Positions 1 through 8,684 of a stretch of 64,000 nucleotides of DNA are shown here, piece after piece. Position 1 is the first letter of the stretch, and each line of letters starts with the position of its first letter. Source of the stretch: Gammaproteobacteria bacterium (lineage in GTDB: Bacteria > Pseudomonadota > Gammaproteobacteria > Pseudomonadales > Pseudohongiellaceae); NCBI GenBank assembly GCA_002711845.1, contig PASF01000001.1:186001-250000 (forward strand), given 5' to 3'. The notes under the pieces were generated by a model, which saw nothing but the letters and a program-made list of their open reading frames with translations, made no database searches and was not told where the DNA came from. The position numbers were made by a program, and so were the translations under genes.

Positions 1-523
1 CCTGGATGGCCAGAATCTCAGCACCATGGACGAAGAAGAAAGAGCACAATTGCGTGGGCGTTCGGTCGGGTTTGTGTTTCAGTCTTTTCAGCTGCTACCC
101 AGTCTGACGGCGCTGGAGAATGTCATGCTGCCGATTGAGCTGAAGAACGACAGGGATGCCCGCCGCAAGGCCGCAACGCTGTTGCAGCGGGTCGGCCTGG
201 AGTCACGCTTGCAGCATTATCCCAATCAGCTGTCCGGCGGCGAGCAACAGCGTGTTGCCATCGCCCGTGCCTTTGCGTCGGAGGCCAAAATCCTGTTTGC
301 CGACGAACCGACCGGCAACCTGGATGCCGCCACCGGCGCCAAGGTCATTGATCTGCTGTTTTCCCTGAATGCCGAGTTTGGCACGACCCTGGTGCTGGTG
401 ACCCATGATGACCGCCTCGCTCAGCGTTGCGGGCGTCTGGTGCGGCTGGTAGCCGGCGAAATTACCGAGGACAGTGTCGTGGACGGGGTTGGGGACGGGG
501 TTGGGGACGCAGCCCATGTCTGA
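1..523 (+). CDS. ybbA: ABC transporter ATP-binding protein, YbbA/LolD type (5' end missing)
   Basis: The reading frame is open at the window edge (first full codon at base 2), so the start and the Walker A motif lie outside. What remains has the Q-loop region (FVFQSFQLLPSLTALENV), the ABC signature LSGGEQQRVAIARAF, Walker B ILFADEPTGNLD and the H-loop VTHD. The spacing and the phrase ADEPTGNLD are typical of the MacB/LolD/YbbA group, which powers FtsX-type permeases. Its stop overlaps the start of the next gene by 8 bp, so the two are translated as a unit. The C-terminal tail VDGVGDGVGDAAHV is written by a 12-bp tandem duplication and is not part of the conserved ATPase. Assignment to YbbA rather than LolD rests on the very large permease partner downstream. 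Confidence 0.9.
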   Translation, partial: LDGQNLSTMDEEERAQLRGRSVGFVFQSFQLLPSLTALENVMLPIELKNDRDARRKAATLLQRVGLESRLQHYPNQLSGGEQQRVAIARAFASEAKILFADEPTGNLDAATGAKVIDLLFSLNAEFGTTLVLVTHDDRLAQRCGRLVRLVAGEITEDSVVDGVGDGVGDAAHV

Positions 524-3161
524 GCACGCATCGAGGGCGGCAGTATCGACAGCGACGGCATCACCGACCACGCTGATGCGGGTGGCCCTGCGTCTGTTAT
601 GGCGCGACTGGCGAGGGGGCGAACTGCGTCTGTTGCTGCTGGCCATGGTGATGGCCGTCACGTCGGTCAGCGGCATCGCCCTGTTCACCGACCGGCTGGA
701 GCGGGCCCTGCTGCAGGAGTCCGCCACCATGCTGGCCGCCGACCGCGTGCTCAGCGGTCGCCAGATGCCACCTCGCGAATGGCTGGATGAAGCTGCCCGG
801 CAGGGGCTGGCGACCGCCGAGGTGCAGGCTTTTGCTTCCATGGTGTTCTCCGATCAGGCCAATCTGCTGGTTGCCGCCAAGGCCGTCAGCGAGGCGTATC
901 CGCTGCGGGGTGACCTGCGTGTTGCCGACCAGCCATTCGGCGCCGCCTACACTGACAACGCCGGTCCGGCGCGCGGTGAGGTCTGGGTGGAGTCGCGGGT
1001 GCTGCCCGGTCTGGGCCTCGACATCGGCGATACGCTTTATCTGGGCGACGGTGAATTTGTCGTCAGTCGGGTGCTGGTGCAGGAACCTGATCGCCAACAG
1101 GGCGGCATGATGGATAACGCGGGTCCCCGCGTGTTGATGAATCTGGATGACGTGCCGGCGACCAATATTATCCAGCCCGGCAGCCGGGTGACTTATCGCT
1201 ATCTGTTTGCCGGTGAGCTTGTGGTGCTGGATGTCTTTGCCGACTGGGTGCGCGAGCAGTCAGACGGTGGTTTCAGGCTGCGAGATGTGCGCGATGAAAG
1301 CCAGGAAGTGAGTGATGCCCTGGCGCGCGGTGAAAGTTTCCTGCTGCTGGGCAGCCTGTTTGCGGTCCTGCTGGCCGGTATTGCCATTGCATTGACGGCG
1401 CGGCGTTACAGCGAGCGGCATTTCGATTATGCCGCCATCCTCAAGACCCTGGGGTGTACCTCCAATCAGATATCAGCCATCTATTTCGGTATTCTGCTGT
1501 CGCTGCTGCTGATCGCTGTGGTGGTGGGTTCTGTGCTGGGCTGGCTGGTCCATGAGGGCATTCTGCTGCTGTTGCAGTCGGTCATTCCGATTGCCTTGCC
1601 GGAGGCTTCCTTCACGCCATTCTGGCTGGGCGCGCTGACGGCGTTCATCTGCCTGTTTGCCTTTGCCATGCCGCCGCTGCTGGCGCTGAAACACACCTCG
1701 CCTCTGCGGGTATTGCGCAAGGATCTGGTAGCGGCGCCGCTGAGTACGTCGCTGCCCTATATCTTCGGCATCGCCGGTGCGCTGGTGCTGATTCTCTGGT
1801 ACAGCCAGGACGTGCTGATCAGCGTCATTCTGGTCGGCGCGGTGGCCGGTGTCGCGCTGGTCTTGAGCGCCATGTCATATCTGTTGCTGCGCACGGGGTC
1901 GGCCGCCGGCATGCGCGCGGGCAGTGCCTGGATGCTGGCCATGTCGGCAGTGCGCCGGCGGCGCCGGCAAAGTGTGTTGCAGGTGCTGGTGTTTTCGCTG
2001 ACCATTATGTCACTACTGACACTGGCACTGCTGCGTACTGATCTGATCAACGACTGGCAGGCACAATTGCCGGAAGATACCCCCAACCACTTCATGATGA
2101 ATATCAGTGACAGCCAGGTTGCCGGTATGCAGTCATTTTTGCAGGACAATGAGGTCGACGCCAACCCGTTCTATCCGATGGTGGCGGCCGGCCTGCTGAC
2201 CGTCAACGGCGCACCGGCTCCGCATCCCTGGGACGATGACGATGATGAGACGGGCCGGTCAACCATGACCGAGCGCGCCGGGGCGGAACAGCCTGACGAC
2301 GCAACATCCGATGCCACAACCGAGACCGCAGCAGATGGATCGGCGCGGCCGCAGCGGGTGGAGAACCGTCAGGTGACCTGGACCGCGCAGTTGCCACCGG
2401 ACAACGACGTGGTGGCCGGCAGCTGGTGGGGCGATGACAGTCGCCCGGGGCGGGTGTCGGTGGAGCAGGACTACGCTGAACGTATTGGTGTCAGCCTGGG
2501 CGATGAGCTGGTGTTTCGCGTCAATGAGCAAGAGATTACGGCGGTGGTCGACAATATGCGCACCGTGCGCTGGGACAATATGCAGCCCAACTTCTTTTTC
2601 ATCTTTTCGCCGGGCACGCTGGATCACCTGGGCGCGACTTACCTGTCGACATTGTTGCTGGAAGGAGAAGACAAGCTGCTGCTCAATGATCTGCTGCGGC
2701 AGTACCCGACCATTGTGGTGCTGGAAGTGGATGCCCTTATCGAACAGATTCAGAGTATCATTGCCCAGGTCAGCTCTGCCATTGAGTTGATTGCCGCACT
2801 GGTGCTGGTTGCCGGGGCGCTGGTGCTGCTGTCCTGTGTCAATGCCACTCTGGACGAGCGCTTTCGGGAAAACGCCATTCTGCGCACGCTGGGTGCCGGG
2901 CGCAAACTGATCATGACGTCGCTGCTGATCGAATTCGCCTTTATTGGATTGCTGGCCGGCGTCATTGCCACGATTGGTGCCGAGCTGAGTCTGTATTATC
3001 TGCAGTCCGAGGTCTTCCAGCAGACGTTCTCGCTGCACTATTGGGTGTGGATTGCCGGTCCATTGGCAGGTACAGTAATCATAGCGACGCTGGGTTTCAC
3101 GGCGACACGCAAGGTTGTCAACAGCAGTCCGCTGGCAGTGCTCAGGCAATTGTCGGCTTAG
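516..3161 (+). CDS. ybbP: FtsX-type ABC permease, YbbP family
   Basis: Large inner-membrane permease of about 881 residues with two FtsX-like blocks (around residues 265-400 and 750-880), each followed by transmembrane helices, separated by long periplasmic parts. This two-FtsX layout is the YbbP family, partner of YbbA, proposed to act in export or lipid/lipoprotein handling; the substrate is unknown. I take the ATG at 516, inside the ybbA stop (ATGTCTGA), rather than the in-frame GTG at 474, because the intervening 14 codons just repeat the GDGVG-like tail in another frame. Around residues 570-612 there is an acidic, Thr/Ala-rich low-complexity stretch (starts PWDDDDDE) in the second periplasmic domain that looks like a local insertion. 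Ends with SSPLAVLRQL, the usual FtsX-type tail. Confidence 0.9.
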   Translation: MSEHASRAAVSTATASPTTLMRVALRLLWRDWRGGELRLLLLAMVMAVTSVSGIALFTDRLERALLQESATMLAADRVLSGRQMPPREWLDEAARQGLATAEVQAFASMVFSDQANLLVAAKAVSEAYPLRGDLRVADQPFGAAYTDNAGPARGEVWVESRVLPGLGLDIGDTLYLGDGEFVVSRVLVQEPDRQQGGMMDNAGPRVLMNLDDVPATNIIQPGSRVTYRYLFAGELVVLDVFADWVREQSDGGFRLRDVRDESQEVSDALARGESFLLLGSLFAVLLAGIAIALTARRYSERHFDYAAILKTLGCTSNQISAIYFGILLSLLLIAVVVGSVLGWLVHEGILLLLQSVIPIALPEASFTPFWLGALTAFICLFAFAMPPLLALKHTSPLRVLRKDLVAAPLSTSLPYIFGIAGALVLILWYSQDVLISVILVGAVAGVALVLSAMSYLLLRTGSAAGMRAGSAWMLAMSAVRRRRRQSVLQVLVFSLTIMSLLTLALLRTDLINDWQAQLPEDTPNHFMMNISDSQVAGMQSFLQDNEVDANPFYPMVAAGLLTVNGAPAPHPWDDDDDETGRSTMTERAGAEQPDDATSDATTETAADGSARPQRVENRQVTWTAQLPPDNDVVAGSWWGDDSRPGRVSVEQDYAERIGVSLGDELVFRVNEQEITAVVDNMRTVRWDNMQPNFFFIFSPGTLDHLGATYLSTLLLEGEDKLLLNDLLRQYPTIVVLEVDALIEQIQSIIAQVSSAIELIAALVLVAGALVLLSCVNATLDERFRENAILRTLGAGRKLIMTSLLIEFAFIGLLAGVIATIGAELSLYYLQSEVFQQTFSLHYWVWIAGPLAGTVIIATLGFTATRKVVNSSPLAVLRQLSA

Positions 3162-3217
3162 CCGATGGCAGCGGCGGGGTTGCCGGTAGCCAGCATTGAC
3201 CACGACAGGAGTCTGAG

Positions 3218-3880
3218 ATGAAATTGCAACACACATGTATCGCCGGCACCGGACTGCGCCTCAGGCTGGCATCGGCTGCCTTGCTGCTTGTGCTTGCCGG
3301 CGGCGCGCTGTCTCCGGCGCTGGCGCAAACCTGGCTGATCAATCCGCCGGCAGAACTGGGCCGCGAGTGCGCCTACGGTGACTGCCAGAATGGCTTCGGC
3401 ATCCTGGAAGTACGCACGGAGCTGGGCACCAATCGTTATGAAGGCACGTTCCGCGATGGCGAATTTCACGGGCATGGCCGCTATGAAATCATGGTCAGTC
3501 GCAGTGAGCAGGCCTACTACGACGGCGATTGGGTGATGGGCGTGCGCGAAGGTCGCGGCACGTACTGGAATGGTGTGTCCAGTTTATATGTCGGTCAATG
3601 GCGCGACGACCTGCGTCACGGGCACGGCGCCTACTTTTTTGGTGTGCAGAACTGGACACCCAACAAACACTCTGAACAGTGGCTGCAGAATAACGTCGAA
3701 AATTACACGGGTGAATTTGTCGATGACCTGTATCAGGGTTACGGCACCTACCGTTGGCCCGACGGCGAGCGTTATGAAGGCGAATTTTACGCCAACGAGA
3801 AGCATGGCAACGGCACGTTCTTCTATTCCACCGGTACCCGTCGGGAACAGTATTGGCAATACGGTCGGTTCATTCGCTGA
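3218..3880 (+). CDS. Exported MORN-repeat protein
   Basis: 220 residues. A signal peptide is clear: basic start, hydrophobic run LASAALLLVLAGGAL, and an Ala-x-Ala site before QTW (about residue 36). The rest is a chain of MORN repeats (YEGTFRDGEFHGHGRYEI, YDGDWVMGVREGRGTYWNG, YVGQWRDDLRHGHGAYFFG, YTGEFVDDLYQGYGTYRW, YEGEFYANEKHGNGTFFY), a beta-hairpin repeat with no enzymatic activity known for binding or scaffolding. Start chosen because AGGAG sits 5 bases before the ATG. It stands alone between ybbP and pdxH, about 55 bp from each, and its partner is unknown. Confidence 0.85.
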   Translation: MKLQHTCIAGTGLRLRLASAALLLVLAGGALSPALAQTWLINPPAELGRECAYGDCQNGFGILEVRTELGTNRYEGTFRDGEFHGHGRYEIMVSRSEQAYYDGDWVMGVREGRGTYWNGVSSLYVGQWRDDLRHGHGAYFFGVQNWTPNKHSEQWLQNNVENYTGEFVDDLYQGYGTYRWPDGERYEGEFYANEKHGNGTFFYSTGTRREQYWQYGRFIR

Positions 3881-3935
3881 TCGCGTGCCCGGTTAAAATG
3901 ATGTAACAGCGTGTTTCACAACAAGAGTGTTGTTC

Positions 3936-4574
3936 ATGGATTTACAGTCGATTCGTCGCGAGTACCTTACCGGCAGTTTAACGCGCGAGCAGTTGGACCC
4001 GTCGCCGGTCAAACAGTTTTCGCTGTGGCTGGATCAGGCCATCAAAATGGAGCTGGTCGATCCCACGGCGATGGTACTGGCGACTGCCACGGCAGATGGC
4101 CAGCCGAGCCAGCGCGTGGTGTTGCTCAAGGGCTTTGACGAACACGGGTTTGTGTTTTTCACCAATTATGACAGCCGCAAAGCGCAGGACATTGGCGCCA
4201 ACGCCAAGGTCAGTCTGCATTTTCCCTGGTACCCCATCGAGCGGCAGGTGCTGGTGTGCGGCGTGGCAGAGAAAGTCAGCGCGGAGCAGTCCAGAGCCTA
4301 CTTCAACAGTCGTCCCCGGGAAAGCCAGCTGGGTGCCTGGGCCTCGCCACAGAGCCGGGTACTGACATCGCGAGAAGAGATGATGACCAGGTTTAATTCG
4401 ATCAGTGAGGAATTTGCCGATCGGGAGATACCGTTGCCTGAATTCTGGGGCGGCTTCCGGGTCCGGCCTGCACGCGTGGAGTTCTGGCAGGGCGGCGCCA
4501 ATCGCCTGCATGACCGGTTTCAGTATTCGCTGCAGGACACAGGGCACTGGCAGATAGACCGCCTGGCGCCCTGA
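3936..4574 (+). CDS. pdxH: Pyridoxine/pyridoxamine 5'-phosphate oxidase
   Basis: FMN-dependent oxidase that makes pyridoxal 5'-phosphate, last step of vitamin B6 synthesis and salvage. About 212 residues, close to the E. coli enzyme (218). Family landmarks in order: IRREY near the N-terminus, DPTAMVLATA, QRVVLLKGFDEHGFVFFTNY, SRKAQDI, FPWYPIERQV, SRPRESQLGAWAS, the FWGGFRVRP block and the C-terminal WQGGANRLHDRFQY then W-x-IDRLAP, which carry the FMN and PLP-phosphate contacts. I use the ATG at 3936 instead of the GTG at 3927 because MDLQSIRREY is the normal beginning. It converges on the phosphofructokinase gene 27 bp downstream. Confidence 0.97.
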   Translation: MDLQSIRREYLTGSLTREQLDPSPVKQFSLWLDQAIKMELVDPTAMVLATATADGQPSQRVVLLKGFDEHGFVFFTNYDSRKAQDIGANAKVSLHFPWYPIERQVLVCGVAEKVSAEQSRAYFNSRPRESQLGAWASPQSRVLTSREEMMTRFNSISEEFADREIPLPEFWGGFRVRPARVEFWQGGANRLHDRFQYSLQDTGHWQIDRLAP

Positions 4575-4601
4575 TCCGGCCCATTCGACGCTCGCGCGCC
4601 G

Positions 4602-5861
4602 TCAGCCCTGCCACGTCGCCAGTTTTTTGGGCACCAGCAGGTTCTTCAGTCGCGCATATTGCGGCAGGCCATTGCGGTAGGGCGGGTAGTCTTCGCCACG
4701 AATCAGCGGTGAGAAATAGGCCCGCGCCTTCGCCGTAATGCCAAATCCGTCCTCGGTGATGAAGTCGCGCGGCATCGGTTTTTCCACATTGGCGACATCC
4801 GCCAGCGGTGCCTCGCCAACCGTCCAGCGATAGGTCTTGCCCGGTTTGCGCACAATGGTGGGCATGACCGCATTCCTGCCCGCCAGGGCAAAATCCACTG
4901 CTGCCTTGCCCATGGCGTAAGCCTGCTCCACATCCGTCGCCGACGCGATGTGCCGGGCCGAGCGTTGCAGATAGTCGGCCACAGCCCAATGGTATTTGTA
5001 ACCCAGTTCCTGCTTGACCAGGTTGGCCAGGAAAGGCGCCACACCGCCCAGTTGGGTATGACCAAAGGCATCCTTGCCGCCGGCGTCGGCCAGAAACTGG
5101 CCGTCTTTGTAGTGGGCGCCTTCCGATACCACAATGGCACAATAGCCGAAGCGCTTGACGCAGGCTTTGACCTTGCGCAGGAACGCCGCCTTGTTGAAGG
5201 CTATTTCCGGGAAAATGATAATGTGAGGTGCGTCGCCTTCCTGCTCGGCGGCCAGCCCCGCGGCACCGGCAATCCAGCCGGCATGCCGGCCCATGACTTC
5301 CATGACAAACACCTTGGTGGAGCTTTCGCACATGGAGGCGACATCCAGCCCGGCTTCCCGTATCGAGACGGCGACGTACTTGGCGACCGAGCCAAAGCCC
5401 GGGCAGTTGTCGGTGATGGGCAGATCATTGTCGACGGTTTTGGGAATGCCGATGCAGGTGATGGGGAAGCCTTCCTTCTGACTCAGCATGGACACCTTGT
5501 TGGCGGTGTCCTGCGAGTCGCCGCCACCGTTGTAGAGAAAGTAACGGATGTTGTGGGCCCGGAACACATCCATCAGACGCTGGTATTCGGCCCGGTTGTC
5601 ATCAAGGCTTTTCAGTTTGTAGCGGCACGAGCCGAACGCCCCTGCTGGCGTATGACGCAGCGCGGCGATGGTGGCCGCTGATTCCTTGCTGGTGTCGATC
5701 AGTTCTTCAGTCAGTGCGCCAATGATGCCGTTTTTACCGGCATAGACCTTGCCGATATCCGATTTGTGCTGCCGCGCGGTCTCAATCACCCCGCAGGCAC
5801 TGGCATTGATGACTGCGGTGACGCCGCCGGACTGGGCGTAGAAAAGATTAGCTTTTGCCAT
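4602..5861 (-). CDS. pfp: Pyrophosphate-dependent 6-phosphofructokinase
   Basis: Reversibly phosphorylates fructose 6-phosphate using pyrophosphate instead of ATP. About 419 residues, the size of the long PPi-dependent clade, against about 320 for bacterial ATP-PFK. Seen: N-terminal AQSGGVTAVINAS, the donor-site block YNGGGDSQDTA, PKTVDNDLP and MGRHAGWIAGA. In the family, Asp at the ATP-PFK Gly104 position (here the D of GGGDS) and Lys in PKTVDND (Gly in PGTIDND of ATP enzymes) give PPi specificity; both are present. The first Asp of the usual GGD is Gly here. Start taken at MAKANLFYAQ; an upstream in-frame extension to 5918 has no family features. Divergent from ubiX. Confidence 0.92.
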   Translation of the reverse strand: MAKANLFYAQSGGVTAVINASACGVIETARQHKSDIGKVYAGKNGIIGALTEELIDTSKESAATIAALRHTPAGAFGSCRYKLKSLDDNRAEYQRLMDVFRAHNIRYFLYNGGGDSQDTANKVSMLSQKEGFPITCIGIPKTVDNDLPITDNCPGFGSVAKYVAVSIREAGLDVASMCESSTKVFVMEVMGRHAGWIAGAAGLAAEQEGDAPHIIIFPEIAFNKAAFLRKVKACVKRFGYCAIVVSEGAHYKDGQFLADAGGKDAFGHTQLGGVAPFLANLVKQELGYKYHWAVADYLQRSARHIASATDVEQAYAMGKAAVDFALAGRNAVMPTIVRKPGKTYRWTVGEAPLADVANVEKPMPRDFITEDGFGITAKARAYFSPLIRGEDYPPYRNGLPQYARLKNLLVPKKLATWQG

Positions 5862-6065
5862 GGTTGAACCTGTGTGCTGCCTGCGTGGTAAATGTCTGTG
5901 TGCTATCTGCGCTGCCAATTTGGTGTCGGCGACCGGTCCCTGGCCCGTGCAGGTAGTGCAATGTGGGCTGTGTCGGGCATAATGTTACAAAGTGCCTGCA
6001 GGCTTGGCAATCAGAGACGAACAAATGCCGCTGCCGGTCCGTCATTACACCATACGGGATGCTTC

Positions 6066-6644
6066 ATGAAACGACTCATTATCGGGATGTCCGGCGCCAG
6101 CGGGCTGATTTACGGCATACGGATGCTGGAGGTGCTGAAGACGGCGCCTGACATTGAAACGCACCTGGTGTTGACCGGTGCCGCACGGCTGAATATCGCC
6201 CTGGAAACTGACTGGCAGGCGGATGCAGTGATGGCCATGGCCGATGAGGTGCATTCCGTCAAAGACCTTGCCGCCAGCATCGCCAGTGGCTCCTTTCGCA
6301 CCGACGGCATGATTGTCGCGCCCTGCTCGATGAAAACCCTGTCCGCCATCGTGCATTCCTACGCCGATAACCTGTTGACCCGGGCGGCGGATGTGGTCCT
6401 CAAAGAGCGGCGCCGGCTGGTGTTGATGCCGCGCGAAACGCCGTTGCATGCCGGACACTGTGAATTGCTGCTCAAGGCCTGCCAATTGGGCGCCATCGTG
6501 GCACCGCCGATGCCGGCGCTGTATACCAAACCGCAAAGTGTTGATGACATCATCAATCACAGTGTCGGTCGGGCACTGGATCTGTTTGATGTCGAGTCCG
6601 GGCTGGTGAAACGCTGGCAGGGAGCGTCCGCCGGCGCAGCTTAG
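6066..6644 (+). CDS. ubiX: Flavin prenyltransferase UbiX
   Basis: Makes prenylated FMN, the cofactor of the UbiD decarboxylase in ubiquinone synthesis. 192 residues, as expected. Seen: N-terminal GMSGASGLIYGIRML (phosphate/flavin loop), APCSMKTLSAI, the helix NLLTRAADVVLKERRRLVL and MPRETPLHAGHCELL, which carry the conserved flavin and prenyl-phosphate contacts, and the APPMPALYTKP segment near the C-terminus. Start chosen at MKRLIIGMSG; an in-frame extension upstream to 5892 is unlike the family. Its stop overlaps the stop of the opposite-strand gene by 3 bp. Confidence 0.96.
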   Translation: MKRLIIGMSGASGLIYGIRMLEVLKTAPDIETHLVLTGAARLNIALETDWQADAVMAMADEVHSVKDLAASIASGSFRTDGMIVAPCSMKTLSAIVHSYADNLLTRAADVVLKERRRLVLMPRETPLHAGHCELLLKACQLGAIVAPPMPALYTKPQSVDDIINHSVGRALDLFDVESGLVKRWQGASAGAA

Positions 6645-7192
6645 CGACAGAGGATGCTGGCCTGCACCAGTGCCGCAATTTCCGCGTCGCCCGGGCCTGC
6701 AATTGTGCCGGGTCCGTCGGTGAGGTCATCACTGAAGTAACGGTTCAGGTTGAGGCGGATGCTGGCAGCAGCGTCTGCCTCATGGGTATCCCGCGTCGTC
6801 ATTGGCCCGGCCAGCAGCGCTGCCAATGCGCGCAGCTGCATGAATTCCGCGTCCAGCTCCAGGGTCTTGATACGTTGCCGCAGCGCCTCCTGCTCCGCTG
6901 TCGCGATGCCTGCCGTGTCAGCCGGGTGATGTTTGAGCCAGCGCCGGGCCTGCCGCAGCGGGGCGACCAGCTGCGCGCGCCATGGCCGGGAGAAGCCCCG
7001 GGCCTGTGCCAGCCGGGTCGTGCTTAACTCCCCGTGATAGCAGCCATACCAGCAACAGGCCAGCAGTAACACCACATCGGCATTGTGCTCGTCCTGCAGT
7101 TGCAGGCAGATCGTCTGAATACCGGGCACGGCGTAGACAACACGTGCAAAACGCAGCAGATCGAGTGGACGCTCAGAATCGGAACGGGTCAT
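6641..7192 (-). CDS. TIGR02444-type conserved protein of unknown function
   Basis: 183 residues, no signal peptide or transmembrane segment. The N-terminal third (PLDLLRFARVVYAVPGIQTICLQLQDEHNADVVLLL then CCWYG) matches my memory of the small proteobacterial family TIGR02444, helical and of unknown role. The frame stays open far upstream into mpl on the other strand, but the protein must start near 7192 because the longer version only reads the reverse of mpl. Divergent from mpl with a 78-bp gap, so the two probably share a promoter region. Three bases of its stop overlap that of ubiX. Confidence 0.75.
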   Translation of the reverse strand: MTRSDSERPLDLLRFARVVYAVPGIQTICLQLQDEHNADVVLLLACCWYGCYHGELSTTRLAQARGFSRPWRAQLVAPLRQARRWLKHHPADTAGIATAEQEALRQRIKTLELDAEFMQLRALAALLAGPMTTRDTHEADAAASIRLNLNRYFSDDLTDGPGTIAGPGDAEIAALVQASILCR

Positions 7193-7209
7193 GGTTGCTC
7201 GCCATATTT

Positions 7210-7240
7210 TTGTGTTCGCCGGGCACAGATTTGCTACAGT
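7210..7240 (+). promoter_or_regulatory. Candidate promoter of mpl
   Basis: TTGTGT (7210-7215) and TACAGT (7235-7240) form a sigma-70-like pair with a long 19-base spacer, helped by a TG one base before the -10 (extended -10, TGCTACAGT). It ends about 30 bases before the mpl start in a short divergent gap. Pattern match only. Confidence 0.35.
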
Positions 7241-7270
7241 TAACAGGCTGAACAGCTTACAGGAAGTTAT

Positions 7271-8674
7271 ATGCACATTCATATCCTTGGTATATGCGGC
7301 ACCTTCATGGGTAGCCTGGCGGTCCTGGCAAAGGAGCTGGGTCATACGGTCAGTGGCTCCGATGCCAACGTATATCCGCCCATGAGCACGCAACTGGAAG
7401 AGCAGGGTATCCGGCTCTGTGAAGGGTTCGACCCGGCACATCTGCAGCCCCATCCAGATCTGGTGGTGGTGGGCAACGCCATGTCGCGGGGCAATCCGGC
7501 GGTGGAGTATGTGCTCAATCAGGGACTGCCCTATTGTTCCGGGCCAGAATGGCTGTCGCGCTTTGTGCTGCAGGGTAAGTGGGTACTTGCTGTTGCTGGC
7601 ACCCATGGCAAGACCACGACCAGTGCCATGGTGGCGTGGATTCTCGAGTATGCCGGCATGAAGCCGGGTTATCTGATCGGTGGCGTGCTGAAGAATTTCC
7701 CGGTGTCGGCCCGACTGGGAGGCAGCGATTTTTTTGTGGTGGAAGCCGATGAATACGACAGTGCCTTTTTTGACAAACGCTCCAAGTTTGTCCACTACCG
7801 GCCGCGGACGTTGATTCTCAACAACCTGGAGTATGACCATGCGGACATTTTTCCGGATCTGGCGTCCATACAGCGACAATTTCATCACCTGATCAGGATC
7901 GTGCCGGGCGAGGGACTGATCATCCGTCCGCGCTTCGACGAGGCACTGGCGCAGGTGCTGGAGCAGGGCTGCTGGACGCCCACACAAAGTTTCGCCCTGC
8001 TTGATGATGCGCATGATGACGCGCGCCCGGAACCCAGTGGTTGGGGCGTGCGCCTGCTGCAGGCCGATGGCGGGGTGTGTGAGATCAGTAAAACCAGTCA
8101 TTTGGGTAAAACCGTGCGGGCGCGGCTGGAATGGACCCTGAGTGGTCGCCATAACGTCTGTAATGCAGTGGCCGCGATTGCCGCTGCTCACCATGTCGGC
8201 GTCGATCTGCAGGTGGCCTGCGCTGCATTGGGCAAGTTTGCCAGTGTCAAACGGCGTATGGAGCTGCTGGGTAAAGTCCGGGGTATCCATGTGTATGACG
8301 ACTTTGCGCATCATCCCACGGCCATTGAAACGACCCTGGACGGCATCCGTCAGCGCCTCAATGACATTCCCGGCAGCCGTCTTATCGCCGTCATCGAACC
8401 CCGCTCAGCGACCATGAAAATGGGCGTACACCAAAGCTGTCTGGCCGCGTCGTGCCGGGCCGCTGATCTGTGTCTGTGGATGTCTGGAGCCGGCAACGGC
8501 CTGGACATAGACGGGATTATCGCGGAAAGCCCGGTACCGGCGCTGAATTTTAACAGCGTCGACGACATCGTTGCCTATCTCAGCCGCCATTGTCGCGCCG
8601 GGGATCACATTGTGATCATGAGCAACGGCGGATTTGGTGGCATTCATGGCAAGCTACTGGCGGCACTGGCCTGA
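7271..8674 (+). CDS. mpl: UDP-MurNAc:L-Ala-gamma-D-Glu-meso-Dap ligase (murein recycling)
   Basis: Cytoplasmic Mur-ligase family enzyme that attaches the recycled tripeptide L-Ala-gamma-D-Glu-mDap to UDP-MurNAc, saving peptidoglycan material. 467 residues, the usual length. Seen: N-terminal MHIHILGICGTFMGSLA (Rossmann-like UDP-binding part), SGSDANVYPPMS, ATP loop GTHGKTTTSAM near residue 112, VVEADEYDSAFFDKR, NNLEYDHADIFP, LSGRHNVCNAVAAIAA and VYDDFAHHPTAI. The phrase DEYDSAFFDKRSKF distinguishes Mpl from MurC. Ten bases separate it from the next gene, suggesting cotranscription. Confidence 0.97.
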   Translation: MHIHILGICGTFMGSLAVLAKELGHTVSGSDANVYPPMSTQLEEQGIRLCEGFDPAHLQPHPDLVVVGNAMSRGNPAVEYVLNQGLPYCSGPEWLSRFVLQGKWVLAVAGTHGKTTTSAMVAWILEYAGMKPGYLIGGVLKNFPVSARLGGSDFFVVEADEYDSAFFDKRSKFVHYRPRTLILNNLEYDHADIFPDLASIQRQFHHLIRIVPGEGLIIRPRFDEALAQVLEQGCWTPTQSFALLDDAHDDARPEPSGWGVRLLQADGGVCEISKTSHLGKTVRARLEWTLSGRHNVCNAVAAIAAAHHVGVDLQVACAALGKFASVKRRMELLGKVRGIHVYDDFAHHPTAIETTLDGIRQRLNDIPGSRLIAVIEPRSATMKMGVHQSCLAASCRAADLCLWMSGAGNGLDIDGIIAESPVPALNFNSVDDIVAYLSRHCRAGDHIVIMSNGGFGGIHGKLLAALA

Positions 8675-8684
8675 GGAAACAATC

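Noticed and set aside
2259-3236. Long open frame (325 codons) on the minus strand across the end of ybbP
   Set aside because: It runs opposite a clear YbbP sequence and its protein is His/Gln/Arg-rich with no domain, as expected for the shadow of a GC-rich gene.
7193-8314. N-terminal extension of the TIGR02444-type gene
   Set aside because: The added 374 residues are the reverse strand of mpl, which is fully conserved; the real gene starts near 7192.
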